From Pseudomonadota bacterium (GTDB lineage: Bacteria > Myxococcota_A > Polyangia > Haliangiales > Haliangiaceae): 37,581 nt of DNA. Below are positions 10,937 to 19,862 of the stretch, one piece after another (position 1 is the stretch's first letter; the number at the start of each line of letters is the position of its first letter). Below the pieces are notes generated by a model, which searched no databases, had not been told where the DNA came from, and saw only the letters and a program-made list of their open reading frames with translations. A program made the translations under genes and the position numbers. Location of the stretch: positions 1 to 37,581 of the forward strand of contig JAEYYV010000436.1 in the NCBI GenBank assembly GCA_023428295.1. The letters run 5' to 3'.

Positions 10937-11446
10937 ATGCAGGTGCACGTAGCCAAAGCGGAGCTCTGGAACTTGCCGGTCGACGCCATCGTCAATCCGG
11001 CCAACTCGCTCGGCATCATGGGGGGTGGAATTGGTGGCTCGTTGCGCCGGCAGGGTGGCGACGTGATCCAGCAGGCCGCCATGCAGGCCGCGCCGATCGC
11101 CGTGGGCGCCGCGCTCGTGACCACCGCGGGGCAGTTGCCGGCGAAGAACGTGATCCACGTGCCGACGATGGAAGAGCCCGGCATGAAGATCGGCGCCGAG
11201 AACGTTCGCCGCGCCGCGCGCGCCGCGCTCATCGCCTCGGACCGCAACGGCTTCAAGGTCATCGCGATCCCTGGCATCGGCACCGATCTCGGTGATGTGC
11301 CGATCGACGAAGCGGCTCGCGCGATCGTCGAGGAGATCCGCGCGCATCGCCGCCCGAACCCCGAGACCATCTATCTCGTCGACATGAACGACACGATGGT
11401 CGCCGCGCTCGAAGAAGCGCTCCGGAACGCCCAAGCCAATATCTGA
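10937..11446 (+). CDS. Macro domain protein (ADP-ribose binding)
   Basis: A single macro domain fills all 169 aa. The start region VDAIVNPANSLGIMGGGIGGSLRRQGG is the adenine/ribose-binding signature, resembling archaeal Af1521 and MacroD-type proteins. IPGIGTDLGDVPIDEAARAI corresponds to the phosphate-binding loop. Such proteins bind or hydrolyse ADP-ribose esters on proteins or bind O-acetyl-ADP-ribose; which one cannot be decided here. No ADP-ribosyltransferase gene is nearby, so a toxin-antitoxin pairing is not supported. ATG 10937 places the domain at the very N-terminus. Lies 27 bp after the cdnL terminator and is probably expressed by its own promoter or by read-through. Confidence 0.85.
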   Translation: MQVHVAKAELWNLPVDAIVNPANSLGIMGGGIGGSLRRQGGDVIQQAAMQAAPIAVGAALVTTAGQLPAKNVIHVPTMEEPGMKIGAENVRRAARAALIASDRNGFKVIAIPGIGTDLGDVPIDEAARAIVEEIRAHRRPNPETIYLVDMNDTMVAALEEALRNAQANI

Positions 11447-11454
11447 GCGCCCGG

Positions 11455-11531
11455 TGATCGTCCGACGATCGTCCGACGATCACCCGAGGATCGCCCGACG
11501 ATCGTCCGCTGATCATGCGGCGATCGTGGCG
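11455..11531. repeat. Seven 11-bp tandem units centred on GATC
   Basis: Seven consecutive 11-bp units with the consensus CGATCGTCCGA begin at 11455, 11466, 11477, 11488, 11499, 11510 and 11521. GATC is in the same place in every unit while the flanks drift, most in the last two. It lies between the macro-domain stop and the nuo promoter. The 11-bp phase keeps each site on nearly the same helix face. A small protein-binding array or a replication-slippage product are both possible. Confidence 0.75.
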
Positions 11532-11597
11532 CTTTGTCGCAGGTGAAAGGCCCAGGTAACCGCGCGATCGCCTTCCGCTAATTGGCGACGCCGTTCG

Positions 11598-11625
11598 TTG
11601 ACCGCCCTACCCGCCGCCATATACT
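11598..11625 (+). promoter_or_regulatory. sigma-70-type promoter of the nuo operon
   Basis: TTGACC (11598-11603) and TATACT (11620-11625), with 16 nt between, is the best housekeeping-type promoter in the window. Initiation is expected near 11631-11633, only a few bases before the TTG start option of nuoA at 11635 and about 20 bases before the ATG option at 11653. Confidence 0.75.
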
Positions 11626-11634
11626 GCGCCTGCT

Positions 11635-12020
11635 TTGCAGCTACAGGCTTATATGCCAGCGGGGCTGGCGATCGCGTTCGCGCTCGGCTTTTGCGGACTG
11701 TTCGTCGCGCTCGCCGTGTTCATCGGCCCCAAAGTCTCAACCCCCGAAAAGCTGAAGCCGTTCGAATGCGGCAGCGAGCCGATCGGAACACCACGCGGTC
11801 GCTACAGCGTGAAGTTCTACCAGGTAGCAATCCTGTTCCTGGTGTTCGATATCGAAGCAGCCTTCATGTACCCGTGGGCGGTCCTCTACAACCAGCTGTC
11901 GAAGACCGTAGGCCCCACAGGCATGCCGCAGGTCAGCGTCTTCGGATTCGCCGAGATGCTGCTGTTCGTCGCGATCCTCGTGGTCGCTCTCGCCTACGTC
12001 TGGAGAAAGAAGGCGATCGG

Positions 12021-12030
<10 letters not shown>
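11635..12030 (+). CDS. nuoA: NADH-quinone oxidoreductase subunit A
   Basis: Three-helix membrane subunit of complex I, part of the quinone-site cradle. The loop FECGSEPIGTPRGRYSVKFYQ followed by ILFLVFDIEAAFMYPWAV is diagnostic. 131 aa from the TTG at 11635. An ATG at 11653 would remove six residues (MQLQAY) and has a weak ACAGG site 5 nt upstream. NuoA proteins usually carry a Y-[LM]-P stretch before helix 1 (here AYMP), which favours the TTG. The promoter position (start near 11632) would make the TTG form nearly leaderless and favours the ATG, so the start is unresolved. First gene of the operon; overlaps nuoB by 10 bp. Confidence 0.93.
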
Positions 12031-12569
<539 letters not shown>

Positions 12570-12578
12570 GAATCGACC

Positions 12579-13145
12579 ATGGCGCAGAAAGTTCTCGACG
12601 CGCTCACGTCCACCCACGCCGGCGCGGTCGATCGCACCGCGTCGCCGCACGGTGACGAGATCGCGTGGATCAAGCGCGACTCGCTCCTCGCGGTCGCGAC
12701 GTGGCTCAAGACGGATCCAGCGATGCTGTTCGATGCACCGGTGTTCTGCACCGCGATCGACTGGCTCGATTGGAGCCCGCTCAACCAACCGCCGAGCGCG
12801 AAGTGGGACGAGTCCAAGCCTCGCTTCACCGTTTGCTATCAGCTGCGGTCGACGAAGCATCGCCACCGTATCCGCCTCGAGATCGAGGTGCCGGAGCACG
12901 ATCCTCGCGTGGCGTCGCTCGCCGGACTCTGGCCCGCGTTCAACTGGCAGGAGCGCGAGACGTTCGACATGTACGGCATCAAGTTCGACGGACACCCGGA
13001 CCTGCGCCGCATCTATCTCTACGAAGAGTTCGTCGGCTATCCGCTCCGCAAGGACTATCCCAAGGACAAGCGGCAGCCGCTCGTGCGCCGCGATGACCTC
13101 CCGCTCAACCCGATCAAGCGTCCCGGCGCTGGGGAGCACAAGTAA
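12579..13145 (+). CDS. nuoC: NADH-quinone oxidoreductase subunit C (30 kDa)
   Basis: 188-aa hydrophilic subunit that packs against NuoD in the connecting module. The 30-kDa signature is near the C-terminus: FNWQERETFDMYGIKFDGHPDLRRIYLYEEFVGYPLRKDYP. It is a separate gene, not the NuoCD fusion of E. coli. AGGA lies 7 nt before the ATG. The last base of its stop codon is the first base of nuoD. Confidence 0.95.
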   Translation: MAQKVLDALTSTHAGAVDRTASPHGDEIAWIKRDSLLAVATWLKTDPAMLFDAPVFCTAIDWLDWSPLNQPPSAKWDESKPRFTVCYQLRSTKHRHRIRLEIEVPEHDPRVASLAGLWPAFNWQERETFDMYGIKFDGHPDLRRIYLYEEFVGYPLRKDYPKDKRQPLVRRDDLPLNPIKRPGAGEHK

Positions 13146-14410
13146 TGGCGCCCGTCACCGACGCACAGTCGCTCAAGCAACTCGTCCTCGGTCGCAAGGA
13201 CGCGCAGGACCTCTCGGACACCGAGCAGGAGCTGCCGCCGGATCTGATGACGGTCAACATGGGCCCCTCGCACCCGGCGATGCACGGCACGGTTCGTATC
13301 GTGCTCACCGTCGACGGCGAGAAGGTCGTTCGCTCCGACGTGCAGCCCGGCTATCTGCACCGCTGCTTCGAGAAGGAGAGCGAGCACGCGACGTACACGC
13401 AGGTGTTCCCGTACACGGATCGCCTGAACTACGTCTCGCCGATGATCAACAACTGCGGCTGGGCGATGGTCGCCGAGAAGCTGATGGGGATCACGAAGGA
13501 GATTCCTCGCCGCGCGGAGTACATCCGCGTGATCGTCTCGGAGATCTCGCGCATCACGGATCACCTCACGTGCTGCGGCGCCTCGGCGATGGAGCTCGGC
13601 GCGTTCGGTCCGTTCCTGTTCTTCTTGAAGGCGCGCGAGTGGCTCTACGAGCTGCTCGAGGTCGTCTCGGGCGCACGCCTCACGCACACGTACGTGCGCG
13701 TCGGCGGCGTGAACAAGGATCTGCCGGCGGGCTTCCTCGATCGCCTCGAGCACACGCTCGCGAAGATCGAGAAGGAGGTTCTCCCCGACGTGTCGGGCCT
13801 GTTGAGCTCCAACAAGATCTTCCGCGATCGCATGGCCGGTATCGGCGCGATGACGAGGGACGAAGCGATCGCCACGGGCTGTGTGGGACCGATCGCTCGC
13901 TCGGCGGGACTCGATTACGACGTTCGCAAGGACTACCCGTACTCCATCTATCCCGAGGTCGAGTTCGACGTTCCCGTCGGCACCACGGGTGACTGCTACG
14001 ACCGCTTCCTCGTTCGCGTCGAGGAGATCCACCAGTCGATCCATATCCTGCGTCAGTGCATGAAGCAGATCCCCGACGGTCCGGTCGTCATCGACGATCC
14101 GCGCTGCGCGCTGCCGCCAAAGGTGGCGACGTACAACACGATCGAATCGATGATCCGCCACTTCAAGCACATCGTCGACGGCATCAAGGTGCCCGCCGGC
14201 GAGACCTACTCGTTCCTCGAGGGTGGCAACGGCGAGCTCGGCTTCTTCGTCGTCGCCGACGGAACGGGTCGCCCGTACAAGGCCTACGTGCGGTCGCCGT
14301 CGTTCGTGCATCTCTCGACGGCCAGCAACCTGATCCACGGTCACCTGATCGCGGACATCGTCCCCATCTTCGGCATGATCAACATGATCGGCGGCGAGTG
14401 CGATAAATGA
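13145..14410 (+). CDS. nuoD: NADH-quinone oxidoreductase subunit D (49 kDa)
   Basis: 421-aa subunit forming the quinone pocket with NuoB and NuoH; related to NiFe-hydrogenase large subunits. Seen: NMGPSHPAMHGTVRIVLTVDGE with the quinone-binding His, PGYLHRCFEKESEHATYTQ, DRLNYVSPMINN, and the C-terminal PSFVHLSTASNLIHGHLIADIV ... FGMINMIGGECDK. A roughly 45-residue N-terminal lead (to EQELPPDLM) precedes the core. Starts in a 1-bp overlap with nuoC and ends in an ATGA overlap with nuoG, skipping the nuoE and nuoF positions usual in this order. Confidence 0.95.
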   Translation: MAPVTDAQSLKQLVLGRKDAQDLSDTEQELPPDLMTVNMGPSHPAMHGTVRIVLTVDGEKVVRSDVQPGYLHRCFEKESEHATYTQVFPYTDRLNYVSPMINNCGWAMVAEKLMGITKEIPRRAEYIRVIVSEISRITDHLTCCGASAMELGAFGPFLFFLKAREWLYELLEVVSGARLTHTYVRVGGVNKDLPAGFLDRLEHTLAKIEKEVLPDVSGLLSSNKIFRDRMAGIGAMTRDEAIATGCVGPIARSAGLDYDVRKDYPYSIYPEVEFDVPVGTTGDCYDRFLVRVEEIHQSIHILRQCMKQIPDGPVVIDDPRCALPPKVATYNTIESMIRHFKHIVDGIKVPAGETYSFLEGGNGELGFFVVADGTGRPYKAYVRSPSFVHLSTASNLIHGHLIADIVPIFGMINMIGGECDK

Positions 14411-16023
14411 GCAGCGACACGACGCAACCCTCCGCCGTCACGGCGCCACCCGCTCCACCGCCGGTCACGGATCCCAACAAGGTCACGCTCGTCATCGACG
14501 GCCAGTCGGTCACCGTGCCCAAGGGGACCAACGTCCTCGAAGCGGCGAAGCTCCTCGGCATCGACATCGCCGCGTTCTGCTACCACCCGGGTCTCCCGAT
14601 CGTGGCGCAGTGCCGCCAGTGCCTCGTGTCCGTCGAGAAGAACCCGAAGCTCCAGCCGAGCTGCCAGCAGATCGTCGGTGAGGGCATGGTCGTCCGCACC
14701 ACGGACGCGCAGTCCACGCTCGCTCGCAAGCAGCAGCTCGAGTTCACGCTCGTCAACCATCCGATCGATTGCCCGATCTGCGACAAGGCGGGCGAGTGCA
14801 CGCTGCAGAAGCTGTACTTCGAGCACGACAACGCGGACTCGCGCGTCGACACGCCGAAGGTCGAGAAGGACAAGGCGGTCGATCTCGGACCGACGGTCGT
14901 CCTCGATCAAGAGCGCTGCATCCTGTGCTCGCGCTGCATCCGCGCGTGCGATCACACGTCGGGGCAACACCAGCTCGACTTCGCGTATCGCGGCGATCAC
15001 GAGGTGCTCACCACGCCGCCGGGCGAGAAGCTCGATAACCCGTACTCGCTCAACGTCGTCGACGTCTGTCCGGTCGGTGCGCTCACCGCCAAGGACTTCC
15101 GCTTCACGATGCGCGCGTGGGAGCTCGAGGCAACGCCCTCGATCTGCAACGGCTGCGCGACGGGCTGCAACGTCGAGATCCATCACAAGCACGGGCGCGC
15201 GTGGCGCCTCGTTCCTCGCCACAACCCAGACGTCAATGACTACTGGATGTGCGACGAGGGTCGGTTCACGTATCACGACCTGCGCGAAGAGCGCCTCGCG
15301 GCGGCCACCGTCGAGGGATTGCCCGCTGGCTGGGATCGCGCGATCCGCGCCGCTGCGGATTGCCTCGCGGCAGGTCGTGCGGCGGGCCAGTTCGCCGTCG
15401 TGCTCAGCGCGCTGCACTCCAACGAGGACAACTTCGCGCTCGCCAAGCTCGCGCAAGCGTGGGGCGTCTCGCACGTGTACATCGCGGCCAAGCCGCCGGT
15501 GCCGGCGCGCGCGGATGGTCGCCTTCGCGTCGCCGATATCAACCCGAACCTCACCGGCGTGAAGGCGATCGCCGAGGCGCTCGGCCTCCAGACCAAGCCG
15601 GTGTTCGAGCTCGACGCACAGGTCCGCGGCATCCTCGCCTTGGGCGACGTGCTTCCGGGCATCGACACGGCGCGGCTCACCAACAACCTCGAGTACGTCG
15701 CGATCGCGTCGCACGAGCGCGGTCCGGTCTCGCACGCGAAGGTCGCGCTGCCTGCGGCCGCGTGGGCCGAGATCGCCGGCACGATCACCAACAACAAGGG
15801 TCACGTGCAGCGGATGCACGCGGCGTTCGCGGCCCCGGGGCAGGCGTTGCCTGCGTGGGAGATCGTGGTGCGTCTCGCCCAAGCAACGACGGTGAAGCTC
15901 GCGTGGACGCATCCGCGCGAGGTGTTCAAAGACATGATCGCAGCGGTCCCCGGTTGGAAGGACCTCGTATGGGTGCGTGAAGCGCGCCCGCTGTCGCTGC
16001 GCTTCCATGGGAGCCGAGGCTAA
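14407..16023 (+). CDS. nuoG: NADH-quinone oxidoreductase subunit G, short form
   Basis: 538-aa iron-sulfur subunit of the electron-input module. The N-terminus is a 2Fe-2S ferredoxin domain (Cys58, 69, 72, 86). Then comes H118-x3-C122-x2-C125-x5-C131 (His/Cys-ligated N5), a 4Fe-4S site C171, C174, C177 with C221 (C181 follows), and an N7-type site C247, C250, C254, C282. The following molybdopterin-oxidoreductase-like part is much reduced compared with E. coli NuoG (about 908 aa), though the protein ends cleanly without frameshift. Residues 1-24 are Pro/Ala-rich. The neighbours that normally hand it electrons, NuoE and NuoF, are absent from this operon. Overlaps nuoD by 4 bp and nuoH by 1 bp. 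Confidence 0.92.
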   Translation: MSSDTTQPSAVTAPPAPPPVTDPNKVTLVIDGQSVTVPKGTNVLEAAKLLGIDIAAFCYHPGLPIVAQCRQCLVSVEKNPKLQPSCQQIVGEGMVVRTTDAQSTLARKQQLEFTLVNHPIDCPICDKAGECTLQKLYFEHDNADSRVDTPKVEKDKAVDLGPTVVLDQERCILCSRCIRACDHTSGQHQLDFAYRGDHEVLTTPPGEKLDNPYSLNVVDVCPVGALTAKDFRFTMRAWELEATPSICNGCATGCNVEIHHKHGRAWRLVPRHNPDVNDYWMCDEGRFTYHDLREERLAAATVEGLPAGWDRAIRAAADCLAAGRAAGQFAVVLSALHSNEDNFALAKLAQAWGVSHVYIAAKPPVPARADGRLRVADINPNLTGVKAIAEALGLQTKPVFELDAQVRGILALGDVLPGIDTARLTNNLEYVAIASHERGPVSHAKVALPAAAWAEIAGTITNNKGHVQRMHAAFAAPGQALPAWEIVVRLAQATTVKLAWTHPREVFKDMIAAVPGWKDLVWVREARPLSLRFHGSRG

Positions 16024-17254
16024 TGTCGACTCTGTACGCGATTCTCGATTGGCCAGGAACGAAGTGGGTCTTCGTCATCCTGTTGCTCGTGATGCCGCTC
16101 GCATCGCTCCTCACGTGGGCGGAGCGCCGGCAGAGCGCGATGATGCAGGACCGCCTCGGTCCGAACCGCGCGAACATCGGTCCGATCAAGCTGAAGGGCA
16201 TCCTTCACTTCGTCGCTGACGCGCTGAAGATGATCTTCAAGGAAGACTTCATCCCGGGCAACGTGCACAAGGGGCTGTTCACGCTCGCACCGATCCTCGC
16301 GATCGCCCCCGTGCTGATCGCGTTCTGCATCATCCCGTTCGGCCCGACGATCTATCCGCACCACCTCACCGAGGTGCTCTCCGACTACAACCTCGCTGCG
16401 AATCCGACGGCGCCCGAGTTCGCCGATTCGATCCGCATGCAGATGTTCCAGATCGACTTCGGTCTGATCTTCTACTTCGCGGTGCTCACGCTCGCCAACT
16501 ACGGCGGCACGCTCGCGGGCTGGGCCTCGTACAACAAGTGGGCGCTCCTCGGCGGTCTGCGTAGCTCGTCGCAGATGATGTCGTACGAGGTCGCGATGGG
16601 TCTCGCGCTCATGGGCGCGTTCCTCGTCACCGGTTCGCTCGAGCCCGGTCACATCGCAGCGCACGGCGCGACCGCATCGATGGCGCCGTCGAACCCGTTC
16701 AACTGGCTGTGGCTCTGGCAGCCCGTCGGACTCCTGCTGTTCTTCACCGCGGCGATCGCGGAGACCAAGCGCGCGCCGTTCGACATCCCCGAAGGCGAGC
16801 CGGAGATCATCGGCTACTTCGTCGAGTACTCCGGCATGCGCTGGGGCATCTTCTTCCTCGCGGAGTTCATCGAGATCGTCTTCATCTCGGCGGTCGTCGC
16901 GACCGTGTTCTTCGGCGGCTACCAGGTTCCGTTCCTCGATCCGGACGGCTTCCGCATCGGTGGCGAGATGGTCACCACGTCGCTCGGAACGTTCCACGAG
17001 GGTGGTCGCTGGATCCCGCTCGATCACTGGGTCGTCGTGCTGCTCCAGTTCGGTGCGTTCGGTGCCAAGGTGATCCTGCTCTGCTGGTTCCAGCTGCTCG
17101 TTCGCTGGACGCTGCCGCGCTTCCGCGCGGACCAGCTGATGAACCTCGGCTGGAAGCTGCTGCTGCCGCTCGCGCTCGCGAACATCATGGTCACTGCGCT
17201 CATCAAGCTGATCGTCACGGCGTGCACGACGCCTGGCGTGCCGGGAGGTTCGTG

Positions 17255-17255
<1 letters not shown>
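16023..17255 (+). CDS. nuoH: NADH-quinone oxidoreductase subunit H
   Basis: Membrane subunit at the junction of the two arms, carrying the start of the proton channel and part of the quinone tunnel. 410 aa, about eight helices. Seen: AERRQSAMMQDRLGPNRANIGP (quinone-site loop), ADALKMIFKEDFIP, ETKRAPFDIPEGEPEIIGYFVEYSGM with the acidic residues needed for coupling, and LPRFRADQLMNLGWKLLLPLAL at the end. It is longer than many NuoH proteins because of insertions around 113-145, 210-235 and 300-340. Overlaps nuoG and nuoI by one base each. Confidence 0.95.
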
Positions 17256-17923
<668 letters not shown>

Positions 17924-17938
17924 GCGCCGCGGGCGCTA

Positions 17939-19519
17939 CTACTTGCACTTCACGCGCGAGTCGAACGGATCGCACTTCTTCGCCGGCGGCTTGTCCGGAG
18001 GTTTCGCGACCTCGGGCGTCGGCGGTGGCGTCGTCTTCACCGGTGGCTTCTTCACCGGTGGCTTCTTCACCGGCGGCTTCTTCGGCGGCGGCTTGTCGAT
18101 CGTGCCTGGCGTGCCTGGCGTGCCTGGCGTGCCTGGCGTGACCGGCGTGACCGGCGTGACCGGCGTGACCGTCGTCGTCGCGGATCCACTGCCCGCATCG
18201 ACGATCGCGTCGCCCGCGGCCGTCGCGCCGCCGCCTTCGTCCGTGACGATCGCTGCATCCGGTGGCTCCACGATCGGCGCCGTCACGTCGGGACGTGTTG
18301 GCTCGGGCTCGCCGACGATCGTCGCTGGCGGTTTGGTGTCAGGTTCGGTGACCTTCACGTAGGCGAGCGCACCGCCGACCCCGAGGCAGAGGGCCGCCGC
18401 GACGACGAACCAGAGCGTACGTCGCGAACGGAGCGTGAGCGGCGAGGAGGCGGGGCGCGGTGGTCGGTCACCGTGAAGCCTCGCCATCGTCGGTGCAGGC
18501 ACCGCACGCGGACCGTGCATCGTGAGGTTCGCGATCGGCATCGCCGGCGGTGTGACGGTCGCGATCGGCCCCGAATCGAACGATGGTGTCGAGGGCCGGC
18601 GAACGACCGGCGAGGAATCACGAATGCCGAGCACGCGTCGTGCGCGCGTCAGGTAGTAGCGCGCTGCATCCGGGTTGTTCGCGAACGGCGCGAGATCGGC
18701 CATGAGCTCGGCCACGCTTGCGTAGCGCTGCTCCGGTGACTTCTCCAGGCAGCGCATGAGCACCGAGGTGAGCTCCAGAGCATTCACGGGCGGACGCGGC
18801 GGATCGACAGCGACCATCACGCACATCTCGGAGAACGACTCGGCCTCGAACGGACGGCGCGCCTCGACCAGCTCGTAGAGCACGGTGCCGAGCGACCAGA
18901 TGTCGGTTCGCTGATCGACATCGCGTGCAGAGCGCATCTGCTCCGGAGACATGTAGGCTGGCGTGCCGAGCATGGACTGCGTTTGCGTCAACGACAGGTC
19001 GGTCGTCGCGGACTTCGAGATCCCGAAGTCGAGGACCTTCACGATCGCGGTCTGGTCGGGCCGGAAGCTGACGAACAGGTTCGTGGGCTTGATGTCGCGG
19101 TGCACGATGCCGAGCGAGTGCGCCTCGACGATCGCGTCGCAGCCTTGCAGCAGCAGATCGACCGCGATCGGCGGATGCATCGCACCGTTCTGCTCGACCA
19201 GCTGCCCGAGATCCGCGCCCTCGAGCAGCTCCATCACCATGTACGGGAGCCCGTCGTCGGTCTGGCTGATGTCGTGAATGCGCGCGACGTGCTCGCTGCG
19301 TAGCTTCACGGCGAGCTGCCCCTCCCGGAGGAACCGCGAGCGGATCTCGTCGTCGCGGGCGGCGTCGCGGTGCAGGATCTTGATCGCGACCGGCTCGTGC
19401 AACGCCATGTGCTGGGCGCGAAAGACCGTGCCCATGCCACCACGGCCAACCACACCATCTACGCGGTACTTCCCGTCGATGACCGTCCCGATCGGAATTC
19501 CGATGTCGGCCTGTCTCAT
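17939..19519 (-). CDS. Membrane Ser/Thr protein kinase (Hanks type)
   Basis: 526 aa. The kinase domain is residues about 16-280: GRGGMG (25-30), Lys47 in AIKIL, HRDIKPTN with catalytic Asp142, DFG 164-166, GTPAYMSPEQ activation segment, DIWSLG. All catalytic residues are present. A linker rich in Pro/Ser/Thr follows, then one TM helix about 368-388, and an extracytoplasmic tail of about 135 aa with no recognised sensor domain. The tail contains VTP/GTP triplets and KKPPV pentads that match DNA tandem repeats, and ends CDPFDSRVKCK with two Cys. Possibly the tail reaches the wall or binds peptidoglycan, but this is a guess. ATG start; converges with nuoI with 15 bp between them. Confidence 0.92.
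   Translation of the reverse strand: MRQADIGIPIGTVIDGKYRVDGVVGRGGMGTVFRAQHMALHEPVAIKILHRDAARDDEIRSRFLREGQLAVKLRSEHVARIHDISQTDDGLPYMVMELLEGADLGQLVEQNGAMHPPIAVDLLLQGCDAIVEAHSLGIVHRDIKPTNLFVSFRPDQTAIVKVLDFGISKSATTDLSLTQTQSMLGTPAYMSPEQMRSARDVDQRTDIWSLGTVLYELVEARRPFEAESFSEMCVMVAVDPPRPPVNALELTSVLMRCLEKSPEQRYASVAELMADLAPFANNPDAARYYLTRARRVLGIRDSSPVVRRPSTPSFDSGPIATVTPPAMPIANLTMHGPRAVPAPTMARLHGDRPPRPASSPLTLRSRRTLWFVVAAALCLGVGGALAYVKVTEPDTKPPATIVGEPEPTRPDVTAPIVEPPDAAIVTDEGGGATAAGDAIVDAGSGSATTTVTPVTPVTPVTPGTPGTPGTPGTIDKPPPKKPPVKKPPVKKPPVKTTPPPTPEVAKPPDKPPAKKCDPFDSRVKCK
18036..18095 (-). repeat. Four 15-bp coding repeats (KKPPV) in the kinase tail
   Basis: Three near-identical 15-bp units TTCACCGGTGGCTTC and one diverged unit, read on the minus strand as KKPPV/KKPPK pentads. 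All are multiples of three, so copy changes keep the frame. Confidence 0.8.
18102..18173 (-). repeat. Eight 9-bp coding repeats (GTP/VTP) in the kinase tail
   Basis: Four units GTGCCTGGC followed by three units GTGACCGGC and a final GTGACCGTC, encoding (VTP)n then (GTP)n on the minus strand. The block change part-way suggests two expansion events. Slippage here would alter tail length without breaking the kinase. Confidence 0.8.
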
Positions 19520-19550
19520 GACCCCGCTACCAGAAGACCAGGGTAGCCCG

Positions 19551-19590
19551 AAAAAGGAGGAGGCGCAGCGGCTTGTGTCCGCTGCGCCTC
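19551..19590 (-). terminator. Intrinsic terminator of the 6S RNA
   Basis: Perfect 12-bp stem: 19560-19571 pairs with 19579-19590 around a 7-nt loop. On the minus strand the stem is followed by CTCC and five T residues (19555-19551). It starts 4 nt after the predicted 3' end of the 6S RNA and stands about 40 bp before the kinase start, isolating the kinase from upstream transcription. Confidence 0.85.
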
Positions 19591-19594
19591 AAAT

Positions 19595-19775
19595 GAGCAC
19601 CACCGTCCGACCGTGAGGGGTTCTATCCCCTACGCGTTTGCGTAGGTGGGCTCCACATAATCTTTCGGGCTTCCTGACGAGCAGGCGTGCACACCCAGAA
19701 CAGAGGCAGATCCCTGGATAGCAGAAGTAGGAGACAGAGTTCCCTCGGGTCTCGCATCAGACCGTCGGTGCTCGA
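19595..19775 (-). ncRNA. ssrS: 6S RNA (RNA polymerase-binding regulatory RNA)
   Basis: No protein is convincing here, but the minus strand folds like 6S RNA and is about 181 nt (E. coli: about 184). The ends pair: GAGCACC (19773-19767) with GGTGCTC (19601-19595). Next, CCG and AGGG on the 5' side can pair with CGG and CCCT near the 3' side, with small bulges. The 3' strand carries a hairpin CCTACGC-AAAC-GCGTAGG (19646-19629), as the 3' side of the central bubble does in E. coli. The apical part has CCTG-CTCGT-CAGG followed by AAGCCC, close to the E. coli GCTCGG...CCGAGAAGCC. 6S RNA mimics an open promoter and holds the housekeeping holoenzyme in stationary phase. It has its own promoter and terminator. 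Exact 5' end uncertain by a few bases. Confidence 0.8.
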
Positions 19776-19780
19776 TCTCG

Positions 19781-19809
19781 ACACTAAGGATCTCGATCAA
19801 CACCGTCAA
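19781..19809 (-). promoter_or_regulatory. Promoter of the 6S RNA
   Basis: On the minus strand TTGACG (19809-19804), 17 nt, TAGTGT (19786-19781). Initiation is expected near 19775, just before the GAGCACC strand of the closing stem. The promoter lies in the 53 bp between the lipoprotein stop and the RNA, so the RNA is an independent unit. Confidence 0.7.
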
Positions 19810-19862
19810 TCGAAAAAATGCTCGGCCACGCAGAGTCGATCGCGAGCGCGAACGCTCACCGG

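Noticed and set aside
10937..11446. Macro gene as part of a DarT/DarG toxin-antitoxin pair
   Set aside because: No ADP-ribosyltransferase gene on either side; the neighbours are cdnL and nuoA.
14341..16008. Long minus-strand open frame (555 codons) opposite nuoG
   Set aside because: Antisense of a certain complex I gene; composition is Arg/Val/Leu/Asp-biased with no motif.
18036..18173. Tandem repeats considered as a CRISPR-like array
   Set aside because: Units of 9 and 15 bp without spacers, in frame within a coding gene.
19616..19631. AGGGGTTCTATCCCCT resembling a tRNA T-arm
   Set aside because: The loop has 6 instead of 7 bases, and no acceptor or anticodon arms surround it; it lies within the 6S RNA region.
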